In this document: one piece after another, positions 8,386-17,362 of the stretch
Numbering within the stretch: position 1 is the first letter of the stretch
How the letters are laid out: every line of letters starts with the position of its first letter
NCBI GenBank assembly: GCA_903970145.1
Contig: CAJCHO010000031.1
Location: 1-43,179 of the forward strand
Length of the DNA: 43,179 bases
Direction: 5' to 3'
Origin: Mycobacteriaceae bacterium
GTDB taxonomy: Bacteria > Pseudomonadota > Gammaproteobacteria > Burkholderiales > Burkholderiaceae_D
Position numbers and translations under genes: made by a program
The notes under the pieces: model-generated
Told to the model about the DNA's origin: nothing
Seen by the model: the letters and a program-made list of their open reading frames with translations, nothing else
Database searches by the model: none

Positions 8386-9652
8386 GGGCGTGCGTCTTAT
8401 AGGCGCAAGCACCGAACTCACGGCGCTGGCCGACCGGCTGCGTGCTGCCGCGCGTGCCAAGGTGCTCACGCCCCTGGAGATTGTCGCAATACTCGAGCGC
8501 TGGGGCGCGGCGCTCGGCGCGCGTGAGTTCGAGGCGATTCCTGGCATTGCCTTCCTGCGCCTGTGGCTGCGTCGCGGAGTGCTCGAGCCAATCCTCGTGC
8601 GCGAATTCGGCGCCGCAGTTCTGGATGGCACCTGGCGCGATGACGGGGCCGCACGCCTGGGTGTGTTTCCCGTGGGTCTGGTGGGCCACTGGCCGGCCGG
8701 CAACGTCGAAATCCAGCCCTTCTTGTCGCTCTCGTGCGCGCTGTTGGGCGGCAACGCCTGTCTGGTGCGCGTGCCCTCGGACCTGGTTGAGCAGTCCGAG
8801 AGCGTGCTGAGCGTGCTGCGAGGGGTCGATCCCGAGGGATTGATCGCCGATCGAATCGCGCTTGTGTCCTTCGATCACGGCGAAACCAGCCTGCAGCGCG
8901 CGATGGCTGCTGCAGTGGACGGCGCGATGATCTGGGGCGGCGAAGAAGCCGTCACCCAGGTGCGCGCCCTGCCCTTTCCCCATTGGGCCCATATCGCCGT
9001 TTTCGGCCCGAGGCTTTCGGTGGCGGCGATGGATGCTCTTACGTGGAGCAAACCCGACGAGCAGCTTGCGTGGTGTCAGCGCATTGCGCGGGACGTCTGG
9101 CAGTTCGAACAGCAGGCCTGCTCGTCGCCACAAACCCTGTTTCTGGAGCGCCGCGCAGGCCATGACCATGAAGGATTCATTGCCTGTCTTGAGCGCGCAT
9201 TCATCGAAGAGAATCGCCTGCATCCGCGGCTGGCAATCCGCCCCGCGCTCACCGCCGCCATCACCTTGGCGCGCGCCAACTGGCTTCTGGCAGACCAGGC
9301 CCATCGTGCGCGCTATCCATTGAGCCCGGACTGGACCATCCTCGAGGGCGAATCGAGCGCGATCCCGACGCCGACTCAGGGGCGCACGCTCTACGTCCTC
9401 GTCGTCGATGATCTGGGCAACTGCCTAGCCAGGTTCGACGGCGCGGTCCAGACTCTCGGCCTCGCGATCGGGCAAGCTGCGCGGGAGCGCGAATTGACTG
9501 AGCTGGCCGCACGTCACGGCGTGGACCGCATCGTCAAGCTGGGCCGCATGCACGTCTTCGGCTCGCCCTGGGATGGCCTCGACCTGGTACGACCGATGAC
9601 CCGGGTGGTACGCCACCTGCCCTCCCAGGACCCCGTCGCCCCACCACTCTAA
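8378..9652 (+). CDS. luxC: LuxC-type acyl-CoA/acyl-protein reductase
   Basis: A 424-residue NADPH-dependent reductase that converts an activated acyl group to the aldehyde. It has the LuxC/aldehyde-dehydrogenase-like fold: VGLVGHWPAGNVEIQP, then ALLGGNACLVRVPSD, and the catalytic cysteine in QQACSSPQ (C248). The frame is open from 8234, but GTG 8378 has a perfect AAGGAGG six bases upstream inside the end of luxE, so it is the chosen start. With LuxE it should form the fatty-acid reductase complex. No luxA, luxB or luxD is present, so the aldehyde is not obviously for light emission. Confidence 0.9.
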   Translation: MPEGVRLIGASTELTALADRLRAAARAKVLTPLEIVAILERWGAALGAREFEAIPGIAFLRLWLRRGVLEPILVREFGAAVLDGTWRDDGAARLGVFPVGLVGHWPAGNVEIQPFLSLSCALLGGNACLVRVPSDLVEQSESVLSVLRGVDPEGLIADRIALVSFDHGETSLQRAMAAAVDGAMIWGGEEAVTQVRALPFPHWAHIAVFGPRLSVAAMDALTWSKPDEQLAWCQRIARDVWQFEQQACSSPQTLFLERRAGHDHEGFIACLERAFIEENRLHPRLAIRPALTAAITLARANWLLADQAHRARYPLSPDWTILEGESSAIPTPTQGRTLYVLVVDDLGNCLARFDGAVQTLGLAIGQAARERELTELAARHGVDRIVKLGRMHVFGSPWDGLDLVRPMTRVVRHLPSQDPVAPPL

Positions 9653-9665
9653 AGGATCGATCAAG

Positions 9666-10604
9666 ATGGTACCCGCCGAACAGTTTCTAGATGCATTGAA
9701 GCGCCGCGCCAAGCTCCTTGCGCCGAGCGCCATTGCGACCTATGAGGCCAATACCGAGCTTGCCACCTGGCTGCTGAACCCCTTGGCGCGCTGGACCGCA
9801 GCCGCCTACGGTCCGCAGGCCTTTGACGATGCTGCGGTCGGCTACGCAAAGTACGCGCTCGGTGTCGCCAGAGCCCAGCAGATCTACGAAAAAAACGGCA
9901 GATACACTCCCGAGGCGATGCCCGAGATAGTCACTGGCGTCTACGAGGACGCGAGCTACATGGTGCCTTACATGTGGGCCGCCATCCTGATCTACGCCTT
10001 CTGGCCCTCGATGATCGGCCACCTGGCGCTGTTTCGCGATCAGTTCGTGCGCCAGCTGCCCGCTAATGCATCGGTACTCGAATTGGCGTCGGGGCACGGT
10101 GTGATGAGCCTCCTGGTGGCAGAGGAGCGTCCCGATGTTCGAGTCTGGGGATTTGATATCAGCCCGCCGGCCGTCGCCGTAGCCACGCGCCTGCTGGCAG
10201 TGTCGGGCCACGAAGGGCGGGTAAGCTTTGCGGTGCAGGATGCGATCGATCCACGCGCCGCCCGCGACGAGAAACAGTATGAAGGCATAGTCTCGGCGAT
10301 GCTTGCTGAACACCTTGAGTCTCCGCAAAGCCTCTTGGCGGCAATTGCACGGCGCGTCGCCCCCACTGGCGCCGTGTTCTTTAGTACCGCACTGGAATCG
10401 GCACAGCGCGACCACGTCTACGAGTTCAATCACGAGAGCGAGCCGATTCGTCTGGCCGAAGATGCCGGACTGCGCGTGCAGCGGCTGGTATCTGACGGCG
10501 GCGCTACCGGCGCACACGTGCGTTTTCAGCCGCGCGCGACCGCCATGATCCTGCAGGCGCGTGTGGGCAGCGCCGCTCAGCGCTCCCAGGAGCACAACGC
10601 GTGA
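9666..10604 (+). CDS. Class I SAM-dependent methyltransferase
   Basis: A 312-residue protein. Residues 1-130 are a helical N-terminal region without a familiar motif. The Rossmann methyltransferase core begins at SVLELASGHGVMSLL (about 136-150, motif I), followed by WGFDISPPAVAVA (motif II) and VQDAID (motif III). The N-terminal extension may bind the acyl or carrier-protein substrate. It starts 13 bases after luxC with AAAGGA upstream and overlaps the next gene by GTGA. It probably methylates a pathway intermediate; O-, N- or C-methylation cannot be decided. Confidence 0.82.
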   Translation: MVPAEQFLDALKRRAKLLAPSAIATYEANTELATWLLNPLARWTAAAYGPQAFDDAAVGYAKYALGVARAQQIYEKNGRYTPEAMPEIVTGVYEDASYMVPYMWAAILIYAFWPSMIGHLALFRDQFVRQLPANASVLELASGHGVMSLLVAEERPDVRVWGFDISPPAVAVATRLLAVSGHEGRVSFAVQDAIDPRAARDEKQYEGIVSAMLAEHLESPQSLLAAIARRVAPTGAVFFSTALESAQRDHVYEFNHESEPIRLAEDAGLRVQRLVSDGGATGAHVRFQPRATAMILQARVGSAAQRSQEHNA

Positions 10605-11068
10605 GCGCCGTGCTGATGAACTACGAGCAGGTGCGAACGCTGCTCAAGCAGCGCTTCCCGATGCTGATGGTCGACCAGGTCCTTGAGCTGGTACCCGGCG
10701 AGCGCATCCGCACGGCGAAAAACGTGACCGGAAATGAAATCCAGTTTCAAGGCCACTTCCCTGAGCATGCGGTCATGCCCGGCACCTTGATCGTGGAAGC
10801 CTTTGGCCAATCGGCGTCGATCCTGTTCTCGCAGACCACCGATCTGGGCCTCGCGCCCGGTGAATTTCTGGTGCTTGGGGTCATCAACGACATGCGCTTT
10901 CTCGTGCCAGTCGAGCCCGGTGAACGCATCGAGATCGAGGTGCGCATCCTGAAACTGGCGGGCGACCTTGCGCTGGTGGAGGGGCTCGTTACCGTCGGCA
11001 GCACTCTGGTTGCGCGGGGCAAGCTCGGCTTTGCACGCCGCACTCTCGGTCGAGCGGCGGCCGACTAG
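10601..11068 (+). CDS. FabZ-like 3-hydroxyacyl-ACP dehydratase
   Basis: A 155-residue hot-dog-fold protein. The catalytic motif GHFPEHAVMPGTLIVEAFGQ gives His52 and Glu66, the FabZ dyad. The early HRFP of housekeeping FabZ is QRFP here, and the C-terminal half is divergent, so this is a dedicated paralogue rather than the main FabZ. It starts with GTG, overlapping the methyltransferase by four bases. It implies that a 3-hydroxyacyl intermediate is dehydrated to an enoyl chain on the carrier protein. No ketosynthase or ketoreductase is encoded nearby, so chain building must use other enzymes. Its TAG shares a CTAG with the convergent coupling-protein gene. Confidence 0.85.
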   Translation: MSAVLMNYEQVRTLLKQRFPMLMVDQVLELVPGERIRTAKNVTGNEIQFQGHFPEHAVMPGTLIVEAFGQSASILFSQTTDLGLAPGEFLVLGVINDMRFLVPVEPGERIEIEVRILKLAGDLALVEGLVTVGSTLVARGKLGFARRTLGRAAAD

Positions 11069-12573
11069 TCGCGCAGTGTACGGTCCGAGCGTGGTATCAG
11101 GGCAAGCCGGGGGATGCTCGGCGCTGCTTCTATCCGCCTCGTGAAAAACTCCTCCTCGAAATAGCGAATCTTCTCGGCCAGAAGCGGCGGACAATCGCTA
11201 AGCAGCACCAGTTGGCGCTGCGTGCCCAGTTCGCGCAACTCCTGGGGCAGCAGGAGCGCGCGGGCGACCAGTCGGGACTGCGCCGAGCGCGACCAGGAAC
11301 CAAGGCGAAGGGAGCGGCTTGTCCCTCGTGTCGGGGTCCATGCGCCAACAGTGCCCAAAGCCTCGGAGAGTTCGCGCGCGTCGCGCAACTCACGTGCGGC
11401 AAAGGCCACCACTGCGGCGTGGTTGGCAAGCAGGGTCCGCGTGGTGGCTTCGACGTACAGTCCAGCCAGTTGCCCGACAGACTGGATGATCGTCAGAAGA
11501 CGCAGATTGTAGCCGGCCAGAAAAGGCATCGCATCGGCGATGATGGGCATTGGGCCGAGCGCCGCGAACTCGTCTAGCAGCACGAGGCACTGATGGCACA
11601 GGCCTTTGTCGCGAGCCGGCAGCACGCGCGTGTTGGTGTGGATCGCCTGGGTGAACAGCAGATTGAGTAGACGCGCAGCATCGGAGAGATGGTTGGGTGC
11701 GATACCGAGATAAACCGTCATCGGTCGACGACGCAAATCGAAGAACGAGAAGTCGCTGGCAGAAGTGGCCGCGTCCACGATGGGGTTGGCGAAAATCAAA
11801 AGCGGCGCATTGAACGCCGCCAGAATTCCAGCGAAAGTCGCCTCACCGTTGGCAAGAAAGCGCTGCAGGGCTTCGCGGCAGCCAGCCGAGAGAGGCCGCA
11901 GCGCGCTGCCGCGTTGCATGAGACCCTGCAAATGGTCGCGCAGGCCGCGACTGTTGCCCGAGGCCTGGCGCAGCACTTCGCCCAGCGAGCGCGGCAGGCC
12001 AGGCGTTTCGCACAGGTAAAGCACGAGGCCGAGAAAAAGATTGCGCGCCTGATCGTTCCAGAAACTGTCGGCACCGCGCTCGGGATAGAAAACCTGAGCT
12101 ATAGAGAGAATTTCACCGGGCCAGAACAGCGGATCCTCTCCCAGGGCGTCGAGCGGATTGTAGCGGTGGCTGCGCAGATCCGCGGCGAAGGGATTGAACA
12201 GGAAGACGCTCTGGCCGATGGCACGCCTGTAACCGGCGCTCACATCAAAGTTCTCCTCCTTGATGTCCAAGACCAGGATCGAGCCCGGGAATGTGAGCAG
12301 ATTGGGAATGACAATACCGGCACCCTTGCCCGAGCGCGTGGGCGCCGCCACCAGCACGAATCCCTGGCCAGGCAGGTAGATCTCGCGACCACGGTAACGT
12401 CCGAGTAGGATACCCCCCTTGGCGAACATGCCGCGTGCGGCGATTTCTGCTCGCCCTGCAAAACGAGCTTCTCCGTAGGGTTGTGGTGAGTGCTGGCGTA
12501 TCCATCGACGCAGCTTGCGCAGCGCCAGCAGGGCCGCCCCGAGGCCGCAAGCCAGGAGTAGATCCAGATTCAT
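11065..12573 (-). CDS. Orphan VirD4/TraG-type coupling ATPase
   Basis: A 502-residue type IV coupling protein. It has one hydrophobic N-terminal segment (about residues 4-18), Walker [11 protein letters not shown] (77-86, with the VirD4-typical SGKG), FNPFA, RYNPLD and Walker [11 protein letters not shown] (331-340; D334, E335). The [16 protein letters not shown] segment is the usual coupling-protein signature. In conjugation this ring ATPase feeds relaxase-DNA or effector proteins into a type IV secretion channel. It is shorter than VirD4/TraG (about 600-650) and lacks one membrane helix. No relaxase, VirB or mating-pair gene is nearby. The gene looks intact and could be a relic of a mobile element or a recruited protein-export ATPase. 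Confidence 0.88.
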   Translation of the reverse strand: MNLDLLLACGLGAALLALRKLRRWIRQHSPQPYGEARFAGRAEIAARGMFAKGGILLGRYRGREIYLPGQGFVLVAAPTRSGKGAGIVIPNLLTFPGSILVLDIKEENFDVSAGYRRAIGQSVFLFNPFAADLRSHRYNPLDALGEDPLFWPGEILSIAQVFYPERGADSFWNDQARNLFLGLVLYLCETPGLPRSLGEVLRQASGNSRGLRDHLQGLMQRGSALRPLSAGCREALQRFLANGEATFAGILAAFNAPLLIFANPIVDAATSASDFSFFDLRRRPMTVYLGIAPNHLSDAARLLNLLFTQAIHTNTRVLPARDKGLCHQCLVLLDEFAALGPMPIIADAMPFLAGYNLRLLTIIQSVGQLAGLYVEATTRTLLANHAAVVAFAARELRDARELSEALGTVGAWTPTRGTSRSLRLGSWSRSAQSRLVARALLLPQELRELGTQRQLVLLSDCPPLLAEKIRYFEEEFFTRRIEAAPSIPRLALIPRSDRTLRD

Positions 12574-12747
12574 CGGCCAATGCTAGGTGATGGCAAGGCC
12601 AGCAGCGGTCAATCGATGCAGCTGCTGCGCGCTGGCGCAACAATGCGGTGGTACCGCGTCCCGGCCTGTTTGAATCGCTGCGCGTTGGCTGATCTAATGC
12701 GCACACATGCCATTAACCAACCATGCAGATTTTCGAGGAGTGCAGCC

Positions 12748-13545
12748 TTGAACTACGATCATTACAAGACTCTCGCCATCTCGCCGGTCGCCCCGGGCGT
12801 GATTGAGATCGTCATGGGTGCAGGCGCCCCGGACAAACTTCCAGTAGCGCACGCCGAGGCGCATCGCGAGCTTGCCGAAATCTGGCGCGATATCGATGCC
12901 GACCAACAGACGCGCGTGGCAATCATCCGCAGCGACGGCAAGGGGTTTTCGGGCGGTGGCAGCCTCGATCTCGTCGAAGCGATGGCCAGCGACTTCGCCA
13001 CGCGCGAGCGCGTCTGGCGGGAGGCGCGTGACCTGGTCTACAACATCATCAATTGCTCGAAGTTGGTCGTCTCGGCAATGCATGGACCTGCAGTCGGAGC
13101 GGGTCTGGTCGCGGGCCTGTTGGCGGACATATCGATTGCGGCGCGCGACGCGCGCATCATCGATGGTCACACGCGTCTGGGCGTAGCTGCAGGCGATCAT
13201 GCGGCCATAGTCTGGCCACTGCTGTGCGGCATGGCCAAGGCAAAGTACTACCTCCTGCTGTGCGAAGAAGTCAGCGGTGCCGAAGCGGAGCGCATCGGCT
13301 TGGTCTCGCAATGCTGCGAAGCGGGCGAGTTGATCGAGACCGCGCGCTCGATTGCACAACGTCTCGCCCAAGGATCGCAAAGCGCCCTGCGATTTACCAA
13401 GTACAGCTTAAACAACTGGCTGCGTTTAGCAGGACCCACATTCGACACCTCACTGGCACTCGAATTCATGGGATTCGCGGGTCCCGATGTGCGTGAAGGC
13501 ATCGCGTCGCTGCGTGAAAGGCGTCCGCCACGGTTTGCGATTTGA
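12748..13545 (+). CDS. Enoyl-CoA hydratase/isomerase (crotonase family)
   Basis: A 265-residue crotonase-fold protein of usual length. Oxyanion-hole segments are [12 protein letters not shown] (about residues 68-79) and [11 protein letters not shown] (about 112-122). The second catalytic Glu position falls in the [17 protein letters not shown] stretch, which has Asp/His rather than the classical Glu-Glu pair, so hydratase activity is not assured. The start is TTG 12748, with GAGGAG seven bases upstream; an open frame from 12580 has no support. It may act in beta-oxidation or degradation of an unusual acyl-CoA. It is divergent from the coupling-protein gene. Confidence 0.85.
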   Translation: MNYDHYKTLAISPVAPGVIEIVMGAGAPDKLPVAHAEAHRELAEIWRDIDADQQTRVAIIRSDGKGFSGGGSLDLVEAMASDFATRERVWREARDLVYNIINCSKLVVSAMHGPAVGAGLVAGLLADISIAARDARIIDGHTRLGVAAGDHAAIVWPLLCGMAKAKYYLLLCEEVSGAEAERIGLVSQCCEAGELIETARSIAQRLAQGSQSALRFTKYSLNNWLRLAGPTFDTSLALEFMGFAGPDVREGIASLRERRPPRFAI

Positions 13546-13765
13546 GCTGCGTTTCACCTCTTTGAATGGCCCATCAAGGCAAGGTCCCGAGTCCCGAGTG
13601 TTGCAAATCGATCATATCCACAGGCTAAAAGCGACGATTCAAGCCCTCCATATGCAAACGTCACATGGCCCGGTGTCATAATTTGTCCCTCTGCATATTC
13701 GAGATAGCATTTCCGGTGACTTAAACCGATCTTAAATATTCGACCAATTAACTATGGAGAGTTCA

Positions 13766-14443
13766 ATGAGCCGGGCATTTTCAAGACTTGCTTGTGTCGG
13801 TGCGGTGGCAGCCCTGTTTGCAGCTGCACCTGCCATGGCGGTTGATCCGGGCTTTTACGGTGGTGTGAATGTTGGTGCCACCGATATGAGCTACAACAGC
13901 TCCGATTTCTCGGCCCAATCGATCGCCAATAGCGTGGCGGCGCAAACCGGAGACGTGGTGACGGTTGGCGGTTCAATGCGCACCAGCCAAACTGCCGTTG
14001 GCGCTTACGGCGGATATCGCTTTAACCAGTATCTGGCACTGGAAGTTGGTTACGAGGATCTTGGCCACGTCTACGGTAACTACACCATCACGACCAACGG
14101 CACGCCCTACCCATTCCAGGAAGGCTGGCGCACGACGTCGACCTCCTTCTCGGCTATCGGTTCCTACCCGGTCTGGCGTGAACTGTCGATCTTCGGGCGG
14201 CTGGGTGCCTCGCTTGATAACACCCGTACCGATGGTTGCACGACTGTTGGTCTGTCGGTCTACTGCTCGACTGGCAGCTCGCGCGATACCACGGCGATCG
14301 TCGGCGTTGGTGTGCAATACAACTTCACGCCGAACTTCGCGCTGCGCGCGGAATATGACACGCTTGGTACCGTCGGTGACGAGGCCCACACGGGTCGCGC
14401 AACCGCGAGCTTTGCTACCATCGGCGCGAGCATCTACTTCTGA
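13766..14443 (+). CDS. Outer-membrane beta-barrel protein (OmpA/OmpW-like)
   Basis: A 225-residue exported protein. Residues 1-25 are a clear signal peptide ending AAPAMA before VDPGFYGGVNVG. The mature part alternates short amphipathic strands (GAYGGYRFNQYLALEVGYED, AIVGVGVQYNFTPNFALRAEYD) and ends in Phe (ASIYF), the signature recognised by the BAM machinery. Two cysteines in an inferred loop (GCTTVGLSVYC) could form a disulfide. ATG 13766 is preferred over ATG 13754 because GGAGAG lies about seven bases before it. A strong terminator follows, so the gene is probably monocistronic. Whether it is a porin or a structural barrel is unknown. Confidence 0.85.
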   Translation: MSRAFSRLACVGAVAALFAAAPAMAVDPGFYGGVNVGATDMSYNSSDFSAQSIANSVAAQTGDVVTVGGSMRTSQTAVGAYGGYRFNQYLALEVGYEDLGHVYGNYTITTNGTPYPFQEGWRTTSTSFSAIGSYPVWRELSIFGRLGASLDNTRTDGCTTVGLSVYCSTGSSRDTTAIVGVGVQYNFTPNFALRAEYDTLGTVGDEAHTGRATASFATIGASIYF

Positions 14444-14473
14444 TGACGTGCTGAATGCTTAAGGCAGTAAAGT

Positions 14474-14496
14474 CCGGCGCAAGCCGGCTTTTTTTT
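14474..14496 (+). terminator. Rho-independent terminator after the barrel gene
   Basis: A CCGGC-GCAA-GCCGG hairpin with a GNRA tetraloop is followed by C and eight T residues. It lies 30 bases after the stop codon at 14443. It is the clearest intrinsic terminator in the window. Confidence 0.9.
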
Positions 14497-14512
14497 GCCT
14501 TCGCCTGGTCAT

Positions 14513-16057
14513 CTAGCTGGTACGAGCAAGACTATTGCTACTCTGGGCCCCGGACACGAACTCGAGCGGACTTACGCCATAGACACCGCGAAACGCGCGC
14601 ACGAAGGATCGATAATTGTTAAAGCCGCTGGTGCGGGCCACCTGTTCGATATCGACGCGGCAACCGGCCTTACCATCGTCGAGCAGATCCCTGGCGTGCG
14701 CGACCCGGATGGCGGTAATCAATTCCTTGGGACTCTTGCCGGTGGCGCGGCGCACCCGATACTGCACCGTTCGCCGCGAGACACCCAGCACTGATGCGAG
14801 ACGCTGCGAATGCAGCAGTTCCGCCGGCGCCGAGCGCACCAGGGCCGTGACGCGCATGACGAGCCCGTCATCGAGCTCGGCACCACGCAGGCGTTCAGCC
14901 GGATCCGCGAGCAGTCCCGCGGCGCCGTCGAGATTGGGTGGTGGGAGCGTCACCCGTGACAGGTGCTGGGCGCGAATGCGAGTGGTGTATTCGTTGAGAA
15001 AAGCGAAAGCGTACTGGGTGTCGCCACAATCGGCGCAAGCGAGCGACGCATAGTAGAGCGCATCGTGCTCGAACCTCGAGCCGCTGCGGCGCATAGCCGC
15101 CAGGGCGAGCGAGAGGAGCGCGTTGCGCGCGCGAATCGCGTCCCCTTTCATCAGACTCCAGATACCCAGATGCAGGCGTGCCCGCTCGCGACCATACGCC
15201 AGTCCGCGCTCGCCCATCCAGTGCAGCTGACGTTCAAGGATCTGCCAGTCGGCGCGATTGTCCCTGACGATCAGACGGGCGCGCGCAGCACCCGCGCCAG
15301 CGAGCTCGGTGAGCAGATCCGACTGGGGCTGAGCCTTCACAATCTCTTCGTAACTGCGCAAGGCCCGACCTGCCAGGACCTGGGCCGTCGGTGCGCTGCT
15401 GTGTAGCGAATCGACAAACAGAAAGTGGCTCGCAAAGCGCGGAAACTGGCGCACCACGGCCCACAGATCGACCTCGGCGTAGAGCAGCTGCGCGAGCCCT
15501 GAGGCGAGATCGGCGCCTTGCGGAACTCGCTCCCTTAAGGCTTGTACGCATCTTTCTGCCTTGGCAACCTGCGCCATCCTTAAGTAGGCAAAACCGAGCA
15601 CGGTCACCGCAAAACGCCATGCCAGGGGGCTTCCCGTTGCACCCGTTTCCGCGAGAACCTGATTGGCAAGACGCACCGCAGCCACGTCGTCGCCCTGCAG
15701 ATGCGCGAGCGCCACGTGCAGGGCGAGCCCGGCGTTGGCAACGTGAGGCAGCCGTTTACCAAGACGCTGCAGTCGCGCGCACCACTCACTTGCGTCATCG
15801 CTGTGGCCCAGCAGGGCATAGCTGGAGGCGAGCCAGCACACGGCTTCGATATCCTCGATGCCCTCGTCGCTTTCAACTTCACCCGCGAGCTGCAGCAAGG
15901 GTGCCAAGGCGCGACGAACCGCGCCGGCGAGTACATCACATTGCGCTGCGGTGAGCGCGGCGCCGAGCCGTGGCACCCCGGGCTGCGGACCCGGTGACGC
16001 GTTATCATTTCCAATGTTCTCGAGGATGGCTGCCATATCACCCGTGTTTCGATCCAT
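14513..16057 (-). CDS. AraC-type regulator with long helical-repeat N-terminal domain
   Basis: A 514-residue transcription regulator. The last ~110 residues are an AraC/XylS double helix-turn-helix: LASVLGVSRRTVQYRVRRATGKSP, then VARTSGFNNYRSFVRAFRGVYGVSP. The first ~390 residues are almost wholly helical, with repeated 30-40-residue units rich in Ala/Leu (for example WLASSYALLGHSDDASEWCARL), resembling TPR/MalT-like sensor repeats rather than a cupin. ATG 16057 has GGAGAG six bases upstream; the frame continues to 16174 without support. It is divergent from dinB across a region holding a perfect inverted repeat at 16162-16198. The inducer is unknown. Confidence 0.82.
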   Translation of the reverse strand: MDRNTGDMAAILENIGNDNASPGPQPGVPRLGAALTAAQCDVLAGAVRRALAPLLQLAGEVESDEGIEDIEAVCWLASSYALLGHSDDASEWCARLQRLGKRLPHVANAGLALHVALAHLQGDDVAAVRLANQVLAETGATGSPLAWRFAVTVLGFAYLRMAQVAKAERCVQALRERVPQGADLASGLAQLLYAEVDLWAVVRQFPRFASHFLFVDSLHSSAPTAQVLAGRALRSYEEIVKAQPQSDLLTELAGAGAARARLIVRDNRADWQILERQLHWMGERGLAYGRERARLHLGIWSLMKGDAIRARNALLSLALAAMRRSGSRFEHDALYYASLACADCGDTQYAFAFLNEYTTRIRAQHLSRVTLPPPNLDGAAGLLADPAERLRGAELDDGLVMRVTALVRSAPAELLHSQRLASVLGVSRRTVQYRVRRATGKSPKELITAIRVAHARDLLDDGKAGCRVDIEQVARTSGFNNYRSFVRAFRGVYGVSPLEFVSGAQSSNSLARTS

Positions 16058-16161
16058 CGCTGCTCTCCTTGTGCCAAAGGGGCGCGGCGACGGGCCGCTG
16101 CGCCGCGCGCAACTACGAGGTTGCGTCAGCAGGATGCGGCAAGGCGCACGGCGCCGTCCGT

Positions 16162-16198
16162 GTGTTTTGCGCACGGATCGCGATCATGCGCAAAACAC
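16162..16198. promoter_or_regulatory. Perfect 12-bp inverted repeat between the AraC-type regulator and dinB
   Basis: GTGTTTTGCGCA (16162-16173) and TGCGCAAAACAC (16187-16198) are exact reverse complements, separated by 13 bases that themselves hold the 10-bp palindrome GATCGCGATC (16176-16185). It lies about 105 bases before the regulator start and about 50 before dinB. It is a candidate dimer operator and does not match the LexA consensus I know. Confidence 0.55.
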
Positions 16199-16249
16199 GG
16201 AATTTGGCGAGCGCCGGCCCCGACCGGTGCGCCCGGCGCCAATGCGAGC

Positions 16250-17362
16250 GTGGGCGTGACGGGTGCACCTTTGGCCACGAAGCTGCGCAAGATCATCCAT
16301 TGCGACTGCGACTGCTTTTATGCGGCTGTCGAGACGCGCGACGATCCGGCTATCGCCGGTCGGCCGGTCGCGGTCGGTGGCTGGCCCGATCGGCGCGGCG
16401 TGGTTGCCACCTGTAACTACGAGGCGCGTCGCTTTGGCGTGCACTCGGCCATGCCGACCTCGCAAGCCTTGCGGCTGTGTCCGGATCTACTGGTCATCCG
16501 CCCCAATATGGAGAAGTACCGGGTGGCTTCGCAGGCGATTCTTGGCATCTATCGCCGCTACACCGATCTGATCGAGCCGCTTTCGCTTGACGAAGCCTAT
16601 CTCGACGTTTCCGATTCGCAGGTGGCGCGTGGCAGCGCAACCCTGATTGCGCGCGAGATCAAAGAGCGCGTGCACTCGGAAGTCGGCATAACGGTGTCGG
16701 CCGGAGTCGCGCCCAACAAGTTTCTGGCCAAGATCGCCAGCGACTGGAACAAGCCCGACGGCCTGTTCGTAATCCGGCCCGAAGAAGTCGATGCCCTGCT
16801 CGCGCAGTTGCCGGTGGAGCGCATCTTTGGCGTTGGCGCGGTCCTGGCGGCCAAGCTGCGCAATGCCGGGATGCACACCTGCGCTGAAGTCCAACAGCGT
16901 TCGCGCCCGGAGTTGCGCGCCCTGTGCGGGCGCTTTGGTGATCGCCTCTACGAACTCGCGCGCGGCGTCGATCCACGCGTGGTGAGCAACGCCCGCGAGC
17001 GCAAGTCGCTCTCGATTGAGGAAACCTATGTGGAGGACTTGAGAAGCCTCTCGGACTGTCGCGCCCAGCTCGATCTGCTCGTCGAGCGCCTGGTTCGCGC
17101 TTCGGCCAAGCTGGAAGGCGACGAATGCATCGAAGCGCTGTTCGTCAAGATCCGCTTTGACGACTGGACCAAGACGACCGCCGAACACATTGCGCAGGCG
17201 ATTGATCGCAAACTGCTCGATACCCTGCTCGAGCGTGCCTATGCGCGAGCCGGACGTGCGGTCCGGCTGCTTGGAGTAGGCGCGCGGATCGGCCGCAACG
17301 ATGCGGCCGCGCAGATGAAGCTCTTCGACGCCGAGCTGGCGCCGTCCGACCAGCCAACCTAG
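16250..17362 (+). CDS. dinB: DNA polymerase IV (Y family)
   Basis: About 370 residues: a low-fidelity polymerase for translesion synthesis. The first catalytic motif is HCDCDCFYAAVE (Asp19), where the usual HxDMD Met is Cys, giving a Cys-rich active-site strand. LSLDEAYLDVS supplies Asp114 and Glu115. ATCNYEARRFGVHSAMP and the VSAGVAPNKFLAKIASDWNKPDG fingers/palm segments are standard. The C-terminal little-finger domain is complete. The exact start is uncertain: GTG 16250, GTG 16256 and TTG 16271 all precede the conserved KLRKIIH, none with a clear ribosome-binding site. Translation upstream of 16250 is unconserved in character. No LexA box was found. Confidence 0.9.
   Translation: MGVTGAPLATKLRKIIHCDCDCFYAAVETRDDPAIAGRPVAVGGWPDRRGVVATCNYEARRFGVHSAMPTSQALRLCPDLLVIRPNMEKYRVASQAILGIYRRYTDLIEPLSLDEAYLDVSDSQVARGSATLIAREIKERVHSEVGITVSAGVAPNKFLAKIASDWNKPDGLFVIRPEEVDALLAQLPVERIFGVGAVLAAKLRNAGMHTCAEVQQRSRPELRALCGRFGDRLYELARGVDPRVVSNARERKSLSIEETYVEDLRSLSDCRAQLDLLVERLVRASAKLEGDECIEALFVKIRFDDWTKTTAEHIAQAIDRKLLDTLLERAYARAGRAVRLLGVGARIGRNDAAAQMKLFDAELAPSDQPT

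Noticed and set aside
11689-12408. Plus-strand open frame of 239 codons
   Set aside because: It lies wholly inside the coupling ATPase gene on the other strand, is rich in Arg/Gln/Glu and has no recognisable domain.
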